Shown: positions 7,313 to 16,376, counted from the first letter of the stretch. The stretch is DNA of 64,000 bases from Chitinophaga flava (GCF_003308995.1 NZ_QFFJ01000001.1:1736001-1800000), one strand, 5' to 3'. The notes: a model not told the origin generated them from the letters alone. A program made the numbers and translations.

Positions 7313-9184
7313 ATGAATTATAATCATGCTACGTCCCTGAGTGAAGTACATCAGAGCATCGACACCAATGGTAAATCGAAATGGAAAAAACTTTTTGCAT
7401 TCTTCGGACCGGCCTACCTGGTCAGTGTAGGATATATGGACCCGGGGAACTGGGCCACAGACCTGGCCGGCGGTAGCCAATACGGCTATAAATTACTATG
7501 GGTGCTGCTGATGAGTAATATGATGGCATTGCTGCTGCAAAGCCTCAGCGCCCGGCTGGGTATTGTCCGCGGACGTGACCTCGCTCAGGCCAACCGGGAA
7601 ACCTATCCCAAAGGCGTTAACTTCATACTCTATCTGCTGGCAGAAGTGGCCATCGCAGCCACCGACCTCGCCGAGGTGCTGGGCATGGCCATCGGTATCC
7701 AGCTCCTCACCGGCCTCCCGCTGATTTGGGGTGTGAGCCTCACTGTATTCGACACTTTCCTCCTGCTGGTGCTACAACGTTACGGCATCCGTAAAATGGA
7801 AGCTTTCATCGTAGCACTGGTAGCCATTGTAGGCATCTCTTTCCTGATACAGCTGATAATGGCCAAACCCAACATGGGTGAGGTAGTACATGGATTCATT
7901 CCCACCCTTCCTGACAACACGGCCCTCTACATCGCCATCGGTATTATCGGCGCCACCGTAATGCCGCATAACCTGTACCTTCACTCCGCCCTTGTACAAA
8001 CCCGCAAAATAAAACGCGATGATGCTGGTATCAAACAAGCGCTGAAACTCAATTTCATCGACAGCACCATCGCACTCAACCTCGCCTTCCTCGTGAATGC
8101 AGCCATCCTGATACTGGCCGCTGCCGTATTCTTTAAAACCGGCCGCACGGATGTTGCTGAAATACAGGATGCCCATCAACTGCTGGAACAGCTGCTGAGC
8201 AGCAAACTCGCCCCTATCCTCTTTGCCGTGGCGCTGATAGCCGCCGGACAAAGCAGCACCGTAACCGGTACGCTGGCCGGACAAATCATTATGGAAGGAT
8301 ACCTCCACCTGCGTATCAACCCATGGCTGCGCAGACTGCTGACCCGTCTCCTAGCCATCGTTCCTGCGTTCTTCACCATCCTGATTGCCGGCGAAAACCA
8401 GGTAGGCCCCCTGCTGGTATTCAGTCAGGTACTACTGAGTATGCAACTGGGATTTGCCATCATCCCGCTGATACACTTCGTCAGCGATAAACACACCATG
8501 GGTAAATACGCTATCAAACCCGTTGTCAAAGTCATCAGCTGGGCCATCACGGCATTGTTGGTATATTTGAATATGCGTATGGTGTATACAGAAGCCATGA
8601 ACTATATCTCCGGCACCGGAAATATATATGTAGACGGTATCATCATCCTGGCCATGCTGGGCTTTGTGGCACTGCTCGTCATCACCATCGTATATCCACT
8701 CCTCAGCCGCTATCGTCAGGAAGCTACCGGTGGTATCCATACCCCGCAGGTATCACTCGGTGAACTGGAAAAGCCCGAATACAAACGGATTGCCATGGCA
8801 CTCGAATTCAGCAAAAAAGATGAACAAATCATCTCCTATGCCATCGCTCACGGTAACGCACAAACGGAATATATCCTGATTCATATTGTGGAAAGCGCCT
8901 CTGCTAAATACTTCGGTAAAGAGTCTGATGACTTCGAAACCCGCAAAGACCAGGAACAGCTGGATACCTATCTGGCCCTGCTGCAAAGCCGCGGCATCAA
9001 AGCCCGCGGACAACTGGGCTTCCGTCACCGTGCCAAAGAAATCGCCCGTATCGCCAACAACGAAAAAGCCGATTTTCTCATACTCGGCGGCCACGGCCAC
9101 AAAGGCATCAAAGACTGGATTTATGGAGAAACAGCCGATCAGGTAAGACACTTTGTAAAAATACCCGTACTGGTGGTACAATAA
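7313..9184 (+). CDS. mntH: Nramp Mn2+ (divalent metal) importer MntH with USP domain
   Basis: 623-residue proton-coupled divalent metal importer of the inner membrane. The Nramp core spans residues about 30-450 with the metal-site motifs DPGNWATDLAGG (first helix) and MPHNLYLHSALVQTR (sixth helix). A C-terminal universal stress protein domain follows at about 485-623. It shows the nucleotide-binding pattern GGHGHKGIKDWIYGETADQV near the end and finishes KIPVLVVQ. The extra domain makes it about 200 residues longer than a plain MntH. It is the second gene of mntR-mntH and is expected to be repressed by Mn-loaded MntR. Confidence 0.93.
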   Translation: MNYNHATSLSEVHQSIDTNGKSKWKKLFAFFGPAYLVSVGYMDPGNWATDLAGGSQYGYKLLWVLLMSNMMALLLQSLSARLGIVRGRDLAQANRETYPKGVNFILYLLAEVAIAATDLAEVLGMAIGIQLLTGLPLIWGVSLTVFDTFLLLVLQRYGIRKMEAFIVALVAIVGISFLIQLIMAKPNMGEVVHGFIPTLPDNTALYIAIGIIGATVMPHNLYLHSALVQTRKIKRDDAGIKQALKLNFIDSTIALNLAFLVNAAILILAAAVFFKTGRTDVAEIQDAHQLLEQLLSSKLAPILFAVALIAAGQSSTVTGTLAGQIIMEGYLHLRINPWLRRLLTRLLAIVPAFFTILIAGENQVGPLLVFSQVLLSMQLGFAIIPLIHFVSDKHTMGKYAIKPVVKVISWAITALLVYLNMRMVYTEAMNYISGTGNIYVDGIIILAMLGFVALLVITIVYPLLSRYRQEATGGIHTPQVSLGELEKPEYKRIAMALEFSKKDEQIISYAIAHGNAQTEYILIHIVESASAKYFGKESDDFETRKDQEQLDTYLALLQSRGIKARGQLGFRHRAKEIARIANNEKADFLILGGHGHKGIKDWIYGETADQVRHFVKIPVLVVQ

Positions 9185-9193
9185 CGATATCGA

Positions 9194-10786
9194 CTATACG
9201 ATTTTATAGGTATTCCCTACCCCCATTTCATGCATCTCAAATTTACGCACCAGTAATACCACGCAGGCCACTATCGCCGCCGCGATAGCGGCCTGCATGG
9301 AAATATCCCGTATAGATACCAGCATTGCCTGTAGCTGCAGTTTTTTCTGGATCGTGGCCAATGCCGCTGCGGTGGCATCTTGCATGTCCATCCCATGGGA
9401 AAGGTATAAAGCCCTGAAAGAGTTTAACTCTGTATGATATAACGGATTCTCATAGGTAAGCCCCTCCGACAGCCGGGAGGCATGAACCACTGTACTTCTG
9501 AACAACCAGTTGCTGTACAACGAATATCCCGCAAATGAACCTATAATATAACGAAATGATAAACTGCCCATCACCCTGTCCGCATTCATCTCCCGGGGAA
9601 TATTGGTAGCTGCAAATGTGGATAACGTAGTTAACACCATCCCGTAAGCCATACCCTGCATCAGGTAAGGCAACACCAGCCCCTCAAAAGAAGCAGACGT
9701 TTGAATACTGTTACAGAAAAGATATAAAGACCCGGCATATGACAAAAAGCCGATACACAGCATCACCCGGCGCTGTATCCCCTTATACAGCAGCAGCCCC
9801 GTCAACGGAAAGCTCACCAGATAAGCACACAACGTAATGAAAGCAACCTGTGAAAGATAATTTTCTTCTTCCCTGAAATTATAACCCGCATAATAGTTAA
9901 ACAAAAAATTGGTACTGTAAAAAACATACAACACCAGCATAAACGCAATCCCCAGCGGCACCTGTCGATACAGGCTGAAGACACGGAGGTTCCAGAACGG
10001 GCGCTTCACATGATACTGCCGGTATACAAACAACAACGTGCTGATACAACAGCCCACCAGCGCATACAGTATCGTCTCATCCTCAAACCAGTCCAGCGTT
10101 TTACCGTAAGTAAGCATATAACAGAATAACAAGGCTGCCGCCGCAAACAGGAACATACTCAGCCAGTCTACCTGATACAACGGCACTTTCCGGTGCATGC
10201 GCTGACGATGAAACAATACCGCACAAATAATAATACAAATACTGGCGGATACAGCAGAGATCAGGTAAATATCACGCCAGTCATAATCTTCCAGCACCGG
10301 GTTCACAAAAATATCTGCCAGCTCTCCCCCTATCCTGGCAATAGTATAGTAGATGCCGTAAAATAAAGCCCTGTGGCGCATCACCGGATAATTGGCCGTC
10401 AGCACCGAAATAAAATCCAGCAAACATATCAGTTTCAGCATACCCATAAAAAAGTTGGTGACCAGCAACAACGGCGCATAGTCTACCGTAAAACACAACA
10501 GGGCCAGCAATACCTGTAAACACAACGCCAGCTGCAGCAGGTCTGCTTTTTTAAAGTACATCCGTAAACGATAATACACCGGTATAATCGCCACCATCCC
10601 CACCGCGCCGATCTGCGAAAACCATACGACAGTCTCCGGCTCAATGCCGTAAAAAGCCGACAACCGAGAAGCCGTTGTACTCGTGATCCCCAACACAAAC
10701 GACTGCAGCAGGATCAGCAATATTATCACCGGCCCTTTTATCAGCCGAGGAATATATGACCGGTAAGGTGATAACGCGTAAGCCAT
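9194..10786 (-). CDS. MFS transporter, 14-TM drug-exporter type
   Basis: 530 residues with about 14 hydrophobic helices. The overall plan fits the DHA2 (EmrB-type) drug:H+ branch of the major facilitator superfamily. Sequence signatures are weak, and the substrate cannot be read. A TTG codon at 10816 extends the frame by 10 codons but lies inside the operator palindrome, so the ATG at 10786 is preferred. It is downstream of a marR gene on the same strand, and the 48-bp gap holds a palindrome identical in its 20-bp core to the one at the marR promoter. Control by that MarR protein is inferred. Confidence 0.8.
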   Translation of the reverse strand: MAYALSPYRSYIPRLIKGPVIILLILLQSFVLGITSTTASRLSAFYGIEPETVVWFSQIGAVGMVAIIPVYYRLRMYFKKADLLQLALCLQVLLALLCFTVDYAPLLLVTNFFMGMLKLICLLDFISVLTANYPVMRHRALFYGIYYTIARIGGELADIFVNPVLEDYDWRDIYLISAVSASICIIICAVLFHRQRMHRKVPLYQVDWLSMFLFAAAALLFCYMLTYGKTLDWFEDETILYALVGCCISTLLFVYRQYHVKRPFWNLRVFSLYRQVPLGIAFMLVLYVFYSTNFLFNYYAGYNFREEENYLSQVAFITLCAYLVSFPLTGLLLYKGIQRRVMLCIGFLSYAGSLYLFCNSIQTSASFEGLVLPYLMQGMAYGMVLTTLSTFAATNIPREMNADRVMGSLSFRYIIGSFAGYSLYSNWLFRSTVVHASRLSEGLTYENPLYHTELNSFRALYLSHGMDMQDATAAALATIQKKLQLQAMLVSIRDISMQAAIAAAIVACVVLLVRKFEMHEMGVGNTYKIV

Positions 10787-10800
10787 GAAAGAACAGATTA

Positions 10801-10820
10801 ATAGTTGAATATTCAACTAT
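10801..10820. promoter_or_regulatory. MarR-type operator, downstream copy
   Basis: Perfect 20-bp palindrome ATAGTTGAATATTCAACTAT between the marR stop codon and the MFS start. The same 20 bases occur within the copy at 11296-11317. No clear -7 box lies between it and the MFS gene, so it may act on a weak internal promoter or by roadblock. Confidence 0.75.
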
Positions 10821-10834
10821 ATAAGTAAAAATTT

Positions 10835-11260
10835 TTATTTCAATTTTTGGATAATTGATTCCAGTACTAAACAGGTTGTTTGCAATTCTTTTTCAGAGAA
10901 ATCAGCTGTAATACTGTCGAGGAAAGGATCCAACACCGGCAACACCTGTTTCTTCAGGGCCAGCCCCTTTGGTGTCAGTACAATCTTTTTATTGCGGGCA
11001 TCTTCGTCATCACTCACCCGGGCCACCAGTTTCCTGCTCTCCAGGTTATGGATAATCTTGGTAATACTTGCCTTGTCTTTGTACAACAAGTCCGCCAGCT
11101 CTTGTTGTTTGCGGCCTTCCCTCTGCCATATGATCCGCAGTACCATCACCATCTCCGACGTGAGATCAATATTATGCTGTGCCAGCAAACCATTGATGCG
11201 CAAACGATAAAGCCCCAGTGCCTGCGAAACTAACAGACTGATCCTCGGTACGGAATTCAT
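10835..11260 (-). CDS. MarR-family transcriptional regulator
   Basis: 141 residues with the MarR winged-helix plan: helices, then QQELADLLYKDKASITKIIHNLE (recognition helix, about residues 50-72), then the wing VARVSDDEDARNKKIVLTPKG (about 78-98), then a C-terminal dimerisation helix. MarR proteins usually repress their own gene and a neighbouring exporter and are released by small ligands. The start at 11260 is the first ATG; a TTG at 11284 would overlap the promoter. The promoter is a good Bacteroidota match and its -33 box sits inside the palindrome. Confidence 0.88.
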   Translation of the reverse strand: MNSVPRISLLVSQALGLYRLRINGLLAQHNIDLTSEMVMVLRIIWQREGRKQQELADLLYKDKASITKIIHNLESRKLVARVSDDEDARNKKIVLTPKGLALKKQVLPVLDPFLDSITADFSEKELQTTCLVLESIIQKLK

Positions 11261-11281
11261 ATTTACAAGTTTTGATCTCCA

Positions 11282-11312
11282 CAAAGGTACGATACAATAG
11301 TTGAATATTCAA
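11282..11312 (-). promoter_or_regulatory. marR promoter with -33 box inside the operator
   Basis: On the minus strand: TTG at 11312-11310, a 20-bp spacer, then TACCTTTG at 11289-11282 (full TAnnTTTG). The marR ATG follows about 22 bp later. The TTG is part of the palindrome at 11296-11317, so repressor and sigma factor would compete. Confidence 0.7.
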
Positions 11313-11317
11313 CTATT
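11296..11317. promoter_or_regulatory. MarR-type operator, upstream copy
   Basis: 22-bp perfect palindrome whose inner 20 bp equal the copy at 10801-10820 (core GTTGAATATTCAAC). It stands 36 bp upstream of the marR start codon. Confidence 0.8.
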
Positions 11318-11440
11318 AACAATGCTTGATCACTGACAAGGTAGGTTGACTACCTGTACCGTTGTTTCGTACAGGCTTTCTGGTTATAGCACCGCGTATA
11401 TAAACAATTAAAAGCGTAATTTGGAAGATAAATAACTGCT

Positions 11441-11830
11441 ATGAGAGCGATCTTCCAGCCAGGGGATGTCAAACAATTTACCCGTCATGTGCGGGCAGAA
11501 GACTGTGCTGCCTTCGACAGCGGACAGGTACATCCTGTATATGCCACCTTTGCGCTGGGCCGTGATGCGGAATGGTGCTGCCGCCTGTTTGTGCTGGAGA
11601 TGAAAACGGAAGAAGAAGAAGGCATTGGAACCAAACTCACGGTAGAGCATCTGTCACCTGCCCTGCAAGGCAGCGTGGTATTGTTTACTGCTACCATCAC
11701 CGCCTTACAGGGAAATGAAATTACCTGCAGTTATGAAGCCCATTGTGATAACCGGCTGGTGGCCAGAGGCGTCCAGGTACAGAAGATCCTTCCCAAAGCC
11801 AAACTGGAACGCCGGTTTGCGTCATTATAA
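11441..11830 (+). CDS. Hotdog-fold thioesterase, FlK-like
   Basis: 129-residue single hotdog domain. It resembles the fluoroacetyl-CoA thioesterase (FlK)-like group, which in most genomes are generic acyl-CoA thioesterases. Visible features are HPVYATFALGRDAEW early, then GIGTKLTVEHLSPALQGS (the conserved T-x-x-E/H-x-x-P region), then beta strands ending VARGVQVQKIL. The substrate is unknown. The 3' end overlaps the convergent LytTR gene by 6 bp. Confidence 0.7.
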   Translation: MRAIFQPGDVKQFTRHVRAEDCAAFDSGQVHPVYATFALGRDAEWCCRLFVLEMKTEEEEGIGTKLTVEHLSPALQGSVVLFTATITALQGNEITCSYEAHCDNRLVARGVQVQKILPKAKLERRFASL

Positions 11831-12562
11831 GCCCAGGGCTGCTTTCAGCCGGGGATAACCCGTTTTGCTCACCAGTACTTTAGCTCCGCTGCGCAGAATC
11901 GCCAGGTGGTTCTCCTTCTCATACGGATCAATACGGGTCACCTGGTTTACATTGAGGATATAAGAACGGTGCACCCGTGTAAACTGTTGCGGGTCCAGCA
12001 TTTGCTCAAAAAAAGACATCGTCTTGTTCTTCAGGAAACTACCTTCCTGGGTAATGATTTTCACATAATCATCTGCCGCTTCCAGATAGTGAATATCCTG
12101 GACGGGAATGATTTTGATTTTACCATTGATTTTGATGACTACCCGATTACTCTGTGCTGGCGTGGAAGCAGCTGTTTCCAGTAATGCGGTGGTAGCAGCG
12201 GTATTGTTATTATGCTGCTCCAGCCATTTCTGGAAGGATTTGTCGAAACGCTCGCGGGAAAAGGGTTTCAACAGATAATCCACTGCATGTACTTCAAAGG
12301 CGCGCAGCGCGTGTTCTTCGAAGGCGGTAGTAAAAATCACAGCAGGCATATTTTCTACCAGCTCCAGCATCTCAAAGCCTGTGATCTTAGGCATCTGTAT
12401 GTCCAGAAAAATGATGTCCGGCTGATGTTGTTGTATCGCCTTCAATCCTTCAAAACCATCATTGCATTCCTGCAGCAGCTGTACCTGTGGATAGTGTGCC
12501 AGGAACTCTTTTACCACTTCACGAGCCAGAGGTTCATCATCAATTATTACTGCTTTTATCAT
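11825..12562 (-). CDS. LytTR-type response regulator
   Basis: 245 residues. N-terminal receiver domain (1-120) with acidic pocket (DDEPLA), phospho-acceptor Asp in PDIIFLDIQMPK near residue 55, and Lys in LLKPFSRERF near 104. C-terminal LytTR DNA-binding domain (about 145-245) with IHYLEAADDYVKI and FTRVHRSYILN. It overlaps the 3' end of the upstream sensor kinase gene by 23 bp, so the two are a translationally linked two-component pair. The target promoter is unknown. Confidence 0.92.
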   Translation of the reverse strand: MIKAVIIDDEPLAREVVKEFLAHYPQVQLLQECNDGFEGLKAIQQHQPDIIFLDIQMPKITGFEMLELVENMPAVIFTTAFEEHALRAFEVHAVDYLLKPFSRERFDKSFQKWLEQHNNNTAATTALLETAASTPAQSNRVVIKINGKIKIIPVQDIHYLEAADDYVKIITQEGSFLKNKTMSFFEQMLDPQQFTRVHRSYILNVNQVTRIDPYEKENHLAILRSGAKVLVSKTGYPRLKAALGL

Positions 12563-13604
12563 GTGTTTGTGGTACTTTAATCAAGGTAGTATAAATATTT
12601 TCATGCGCACCTGTTTCCATAAGATCCTGCCGGGCAAAGAGCAGGTACAGACGGCGTCTGATGGAAGTAAGCCCGAAACCGGTGCCTTTATGAGGCTGCT
12701 GCAGTTCGTTGTCGAATGGATTTTTTACTTCGAGCAACAGCATACCATCTTCCACGTAAGCCCTTATAGTGATGGTGATATCTCCGATAGTATCGTACAG
12801 GCCGAACTTAATAGCGTTTTCCACAACTGGTTGCAACAACATCGGCGGCATATACATTTTTTCTGCGGTTTCATCGTAGGTAACGTTAGTGGATAAACGA
12901 TGACCAAAACGTACCTTTTCGATATCCAGATACAGCTGAAGATATTGCAGTTCTTCTTTCAGAGAGATCCAGTGATCATCTTCCCGTTTCAACGACCCGC
13001 GCAGGAAATCAGATAACTTAAGCACCATCTCACGGGCCTGCTCCGGACGTATCATAATCAGCGCATTGATGGAATTGAGGCTGTTAAACAGAAAGTGCGG
13101 CTGCAGTTGCTGCCGTAACTTATACAACTCCGCTTCCCGGACAATCGCTTCATTGGCTTCTCTCCTTTCACGTTCTTCCTGTACTTCTTCTTCATCATAC
13201 CATACCTGGCTTCTGTATCCAATGCCCGCTATGATCATATCTCCAACAATAAAATGAATAGGGATGGCACTGTTTAACCAATGTATGTAAGCCGGATCAG
13301 TACTGAAGGTGGTGACCAGCAGCCAGTGGCTAAAGAATACCCAAAGGGCACACATCACTGTACTGACTACCGTTACATATAAAAATTTGTTGATACCCGC
13401 TCCCGGCCTGTAATACGACAGGTTGCGGCTGATCAGTAAACCGGCAGCACCCAGCAGGATAACGTGAACAGAACTATCTGTAATTGCCTGCCATAATGTT
13501 AAATCAAACCAGTAATACAACAAGGCGGCATACAATACCAGCCAGATCAGGAAAGAAGTAAGGAAACTCCAGGAGGAGCTTCCCTTGTATAATTGTTTTG
13601 CCAA
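12540..13604 (-). CDS. LytS-type sensor histidine kinase
   Basis: 354 residues. Four hydrophobic segments in the first 140 residues, no recognisable sensor domain, then a short coiled coil rich in Glu and Arg (EEEVQEERERREANEA), then the His_kinase domain with phospho-acceptor motif QLQPHFLFNSLNS (about residue 165) and an ATPase region ending KGTGFGLTSIRRRL. The first codon is TTG: an in-frame stop lies 5 codons upstream, and the next in-frame Met is near residue 88, after the first membrane helices. It is followed by its overlapping response regulator. Confidence 0.88.
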   Translation of the reverse strand: MAKQLYKGSSSWSFLTSFLIWLVLYAALLYYWFDLTLWQAITDSSVHVILLGAAGLLISRNLSYYRPGAGINKFLYVTVVSTVMCALWVFFSHWLLVTTFSTDPAYIHWLNSAIPIHFIVGDMIIAGIGYRSQVWYDEEEVQEERERREANEAIVREAELYKLRQQLQPHFLFNSLNSINALIMIRPEQAREMVLKLSDFLRGSLKREDDHWISLKEELQYLQLYLDIEKVRFGHRLSTNVTYDETAEKMYMPPMLLQPVVENAIKFGLYDTIGDITITIRAYVEDGMLLLEVKNPFDNELQQPHKGTGFGLTSIRRRLYLLFARQDLMETGAHENIYTTLIKVPQTHDKSSNN

Positions 13605-13629
13605 AGGTTCGCCTTGTTTTTAGATCGTT

Positions 13630-13983
13630 TTAAACGTTGACTTCAATATATTGTTGCCCTTGAAGCTGGGCCGATTTCATTTGCAGCCAGGCCAGATATG
13701 AATTGGGATCTCCCGGTTCTTCTATGCGGGAATACAATTCCATGCCATCAGTAAGATGATCAAGGGTATATACTTCCGGTACATTGATAAATTTCCATTG
13801 TACCAGTTCCTGTTGTTGATTTTTGAATGCGTATTGTTCCTGCATTCCGATTTCCCTCGCTTTCTGATAAGCCTCTTTTTTAGAGATGGCGCTGATCAGT
13901 CTTAACTGTTCATCGAATTGCGGCGTATGAGTGCCATTTCCGCAGATGATCTGGTAAACTACTTTAGCAACAAACCAATACAT
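13630..13983 (-). CDS. DUF4288-domain protein
   Basis: 117 residues, soluble, no signal peptide. It begins MYWFVAKVVYQI and contains ISKKEAYQKAREIG and KFINVPEVYTLDHL, matching my memory of DUF4288 proteins, whose function is unknown. It lies between a LiaF-like gene and the LytS/LytR pair, all on the minus strand with gaps of 54 bp and 25 bp, so it may share a transcript with them. Confidence 0.65.
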   Translation of the reverse strand: MYWFVAKVVYQIICGNGTHTPQFDEQLRLISAISKKEAYQKAREIGMQEQYAFKNQQQELVQWKFINVPEVYTLDHLTDGMELYSRIEEPGDPNSYLAWLQMKSAQLQGQQYIEVNV

Positions 13984-14037
13984 ACAATAATATTTTAAGT
14001 TGGATGAGATAGTTAAAATGGTTTCCGTTTATGAAGT

Positions 14038-14778
14038 TCATGCATAGCTTTTGATTTCCACGCCGCCGAAGATACAGTTGCCTTTCAGCAACAACACCTT
14101 GTCTTTATCAATATTACCCAGGAGCGCAGCCGGCCGTTTTTCCTCCACACCACCCATAACGGTAGAAATATCTACTCTGATGGTCCAGTTGGAGGGCACC
14201 ACGATTTCACATCCTCCGAAGATAGCTTCCACTTCCAGCGTCACAGTACCGTTGATATCTGCCTGCATCAGGTTCAGGTTTGTACCACCAAACACGTTGG
14301 ATACATAACCTCCCTGGAAATTTTTGGAAGTAACGACCCTTTCTACTGAACTGAAACAGGAAGAAGTGTTGATTTTGTCTTCGTTGGAAGCATCGCTGTC
14401 CGAGGTGTCTTTGGCGAAATACCGTGTATCTGTAACATAAGAATGCTCGTTCTGCCGTTTGAACAATGCGGTGATACCAATTGCAATCAATACTACCGGC
14501 CAGATAAAGCGGGCTGTATTATAAGGCCAGTTCATAATCTCACCGGCCAGAAAGATGCCGCCAACCGCTATCATTGCAAGCCAGTGACCACCTCTGAAGT
14601 TATGTTTAAAGCCCAGTACCAGGCCTACGGTTATCAAAATCATCTGCCAGGAAAAAATCCAGTCAGGTATGTCGAGATCCAGTCTTTTCAGCAACAGGCC
14701 GGTTCCTACGATAATGAGGATTATTCCTCCGATGTTGCGCCCCTTTCTCCTTTTAGCGATAATATCATCTTTGATCAT
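14038..14778 (-). CDS. LiaF-like membrane protein
   Basis: 246 residues. About four hydrophobic helices lie in the first 110 residues (GGIILIIVGTGLLLKRL, then MILITVGLVLGF). A soluble C-terminal half follows with the beta-helical pattern of LiaF-type proteins (SSVERVVTSKNFQGG, VFGGTNLNLMQADI, IFGGCEIVVPSNW, TVMGGVEEKRPA). In Firmicutes LiaF inhibits the LiaS envelope-stress kinase. Here a LytS/LytR pair lies two genes downstream on the same strand, which suggests but does not prove a similar envelope-sensing role. The ATG at 14778 is preferred; an upstream TTG at 14820 would add 14 residues. Confidence 0.75.
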   Translation of the reverse strand: MIKDDIIAKRRKGRNIGGIILIIVGTGLLLKRLDLDIPDWIFSWQMILITVGLVLGFKHNFRGGHWLAMIAVGGIFLAGEIMNWPYNTARFIWPVVLIAIGITALFKRQNEHSYVTDTRYFAKDTSDSDASNEDKINTSSCFSSVERVVTSKNFQGGYVSNVFGGTNLNLMQADINGTVTLEVEAIFGGCEIVVPSNWTIRVDISTVMGGVEEKRPAALLGNIDKDKVLLLKGNCIFGGVEIKSYA

Positions 14779-14941
14779 TTTGACTGCTTTTTCATTTTCA
14801 TTGTTGGAAATTTTTAACAATACAAAAGTAGGACGGCAGGAGCTGCCGCGAAAGTCTCTTTAGGCTAAAAATGTGCTTTTGCCGGTAAAATGCAGGAAAA
14901 TACCGGTGAAAATGATGACCTCCATTTCCACCGTTGTCAGG

Positions 14942-15610
14942 TCAGACTTCTACGGTCACGAGATCGGCGCTACCGGACAATCTTTCCAGTACTGCACGGA
15001 GATCCTGAACCATTATATCAGGGCCACAGATGTAAAATTGCCGGTCGAAATTGGGAAGCTTTCTTTTCAAATAAGCTTCATCTATAATATGATGCTCATA
15101 ACCCGGCACTTCTTCTCTTGTAATGGTGTTAATAAAGTTGTCGCCCAGCATCTGTTCAAATTCTTCTTTAAGAATTATATCACCAAAGGTCCGGTTGGAG
15201 AAAAACAGTTTGTTGTGACCCAACTGGCCTTTCCTCTGCAGATCACGGAAAATGGCGATAAAAGGGGTAACACCGGCGCCGCCGGCGATAAAAACGCCTT
15301 CACCTTTGTAATGGATGGCGCCCCATACATCATGGATAATAAAACTGTCGCCGGCTTGCACATGGCCCAGCTGGTCGGTCACGCTATGGTGATCTTCATA
15401 AATCTTGATGGTAAACTCCAGATGGTCCCACTCATTCAGACCGGTAAAAGTAAAGGGGCGACGCTCTTCTTCCCATCCGGGCTTGTTAACAGCCACTTCG
15501 GTGGCTTGCCCGGGGACAAAAGTATAGCCTTCAGGCTTCTCTACTTTAAAACATCTGACATTGTGTGTTACCGGGGTTACCGACAATACTTTTACGATAT
15601 GGCTTTCCAT
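14942..15610 (-). CDS. Flavodoxin/ferredoxin-NAD(P)H reductase-type flavoprotein
   Basis: 222 residues with the ferredoxin-NADP reductase fold: FAD-binding beta barrel (about 1-100) with RPFTFTG as the RxYS-type flavin motif, then an NAD(P) domain (about 105-222) with GGAGVTPFIAIFRDL and YICGPDIMV. No iron-sulfur or globin domain is fused, so its electron partner is unknown. The ATG at 15610 gives the family-like start MESHIVKVL; the frame extends a further 24 codons upstream into the GDSL gene without support. The upstream neighbour is the GDSL hydrolase, 47 bp away. Confidence 0.82.
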   Translation of the reverse strand: MESHIVKVLSVTPVTHNVRCFKVEKPEGYTFVPGQATEVAVNKPGWEEERRPFTFTGLNEWDHLEFTIKIYEDHHSVTDQLGHVQAGDSFIIHDVWGAIHYKGEGVFIAGGAGVTPFIAIFRDLQRKGQLGHNKLFFSNRTFGDIILKEEFEQMLGDNFINTITREEVPGYEHHIIDEAYLKRKLPNFDRQFYICGPDIMVQDLRAVLERLSGSADLVTVEV

Positions 15611-15657
15611 AGTGTGTAGGTTTTCCTTAAATATATGAATGTAGGATATTTTTTGGC

Positions 15658-16263
15658 TTAGTGCAATGCCTGTGGTAACCATGCGGCCAGATCTGCGGCC
15701 CAGCGGGCATAATCTTTCCCCGAGGGATGCAGGCCGTCGGATGCTACCAGCGTAATATCATGTGCAGCCTCACGGGTATAGGGGGTAATATTGAGCCAAT
15801 GAACACCTATAGATGCTGCAATGTCTTTATTGGCCGCATTGTAGGCATCTATCTGTGTAGCAATAGCAGCACGGTCGCGGTCGGCGGCAAAAGGAGTCAC
15901 GCCCCAGTCGGGGATAGAGAGCACAACCACATGGGAAGGCCGGTTGCCTGCAAAACCAATGGCCTGTTGCAATAAGGCGGTAAACTGCTCCCGGTATTCG
16001 GTCAGGTCACGGCCCCTGTATTGGTTATTAACGCCGATCAGCAGCGTCACTATATCATAAGTACCGGTAATATGAGCATCCCTGATGCCCTGCTCCAGTT
16101 CGTCTGTCGTCCAGCCGGTAGTAGCTACTATACGGGGTGTTTGCACAGCTATGCCTTTGCTGCGAAGCAGCTCAACTGTCTGTTCCGGAAAACGTTCTGT
16201 TTCCGCTACACATTCACCGATCGTATAACTATCGCCCAACGCCAGAAAGGAATAAGGGACCAT
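15658..16263 (-). CDS. SGNH/GDSL-family hydrolase
   Basis: 201 residues. The four SGNH blocks are visible: LALGDSYTIGE (nucleophile Ser, near residue 11), a Gly in TTGWTTDEL, GVNNQYRGRD (Asn, block III), and SDGLHPSGKDYA (Asp-x-x-His, block V, near 180). Members hydrolyse esters of lipids, carbohydrates or CoA; the substrate is not evident. No signal peptide is seen, suggesting a cytoplasmic enzyme. The start is the ATG at 16263. Confidence 0.85.
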   Translation of the reverse strand: MVPYSFLALGDSYTIGECVAETERFPEQTVELLRSKGIAVQTPRIVATTGWTTDELEQGIRDAHITGTYDIVTLLIGVNNQYRGRDLTEYREQFTALLQQAIGFAGNRPSHVVVLSIPDWGVTPFAADRDRAAIATQIDAYNAANKDIAASIGVHWLNITPYTREAAHDITLVASDGLHPSGKDYARWAADLAAWLPQALH

Positions 16264-16376
16264 GAGGGTATCTACTGTTTTAGGTTGATTAAAAAAGTAC
16301 AGCAAAATAGCATTAATACTGACATAAGCAAAAAGTTATATGTACTGTGTTATTTCAGCAGAATAAAGCAAGAAAG

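Noticed and set aside
11831..11856. CCCAGGGCT stretch resembling the REP-like repeat
   Set aside because: It encodes the last codons of the LytTR regulator (AALGL and stop) and the right arm does not pair properly, so resemblance is by chance.
14873..15619. Plus-strand open frame opposite the flavoprotein reductase gene
   Set aside because: Antisense of a gene with clear FAD and NAD motifs.
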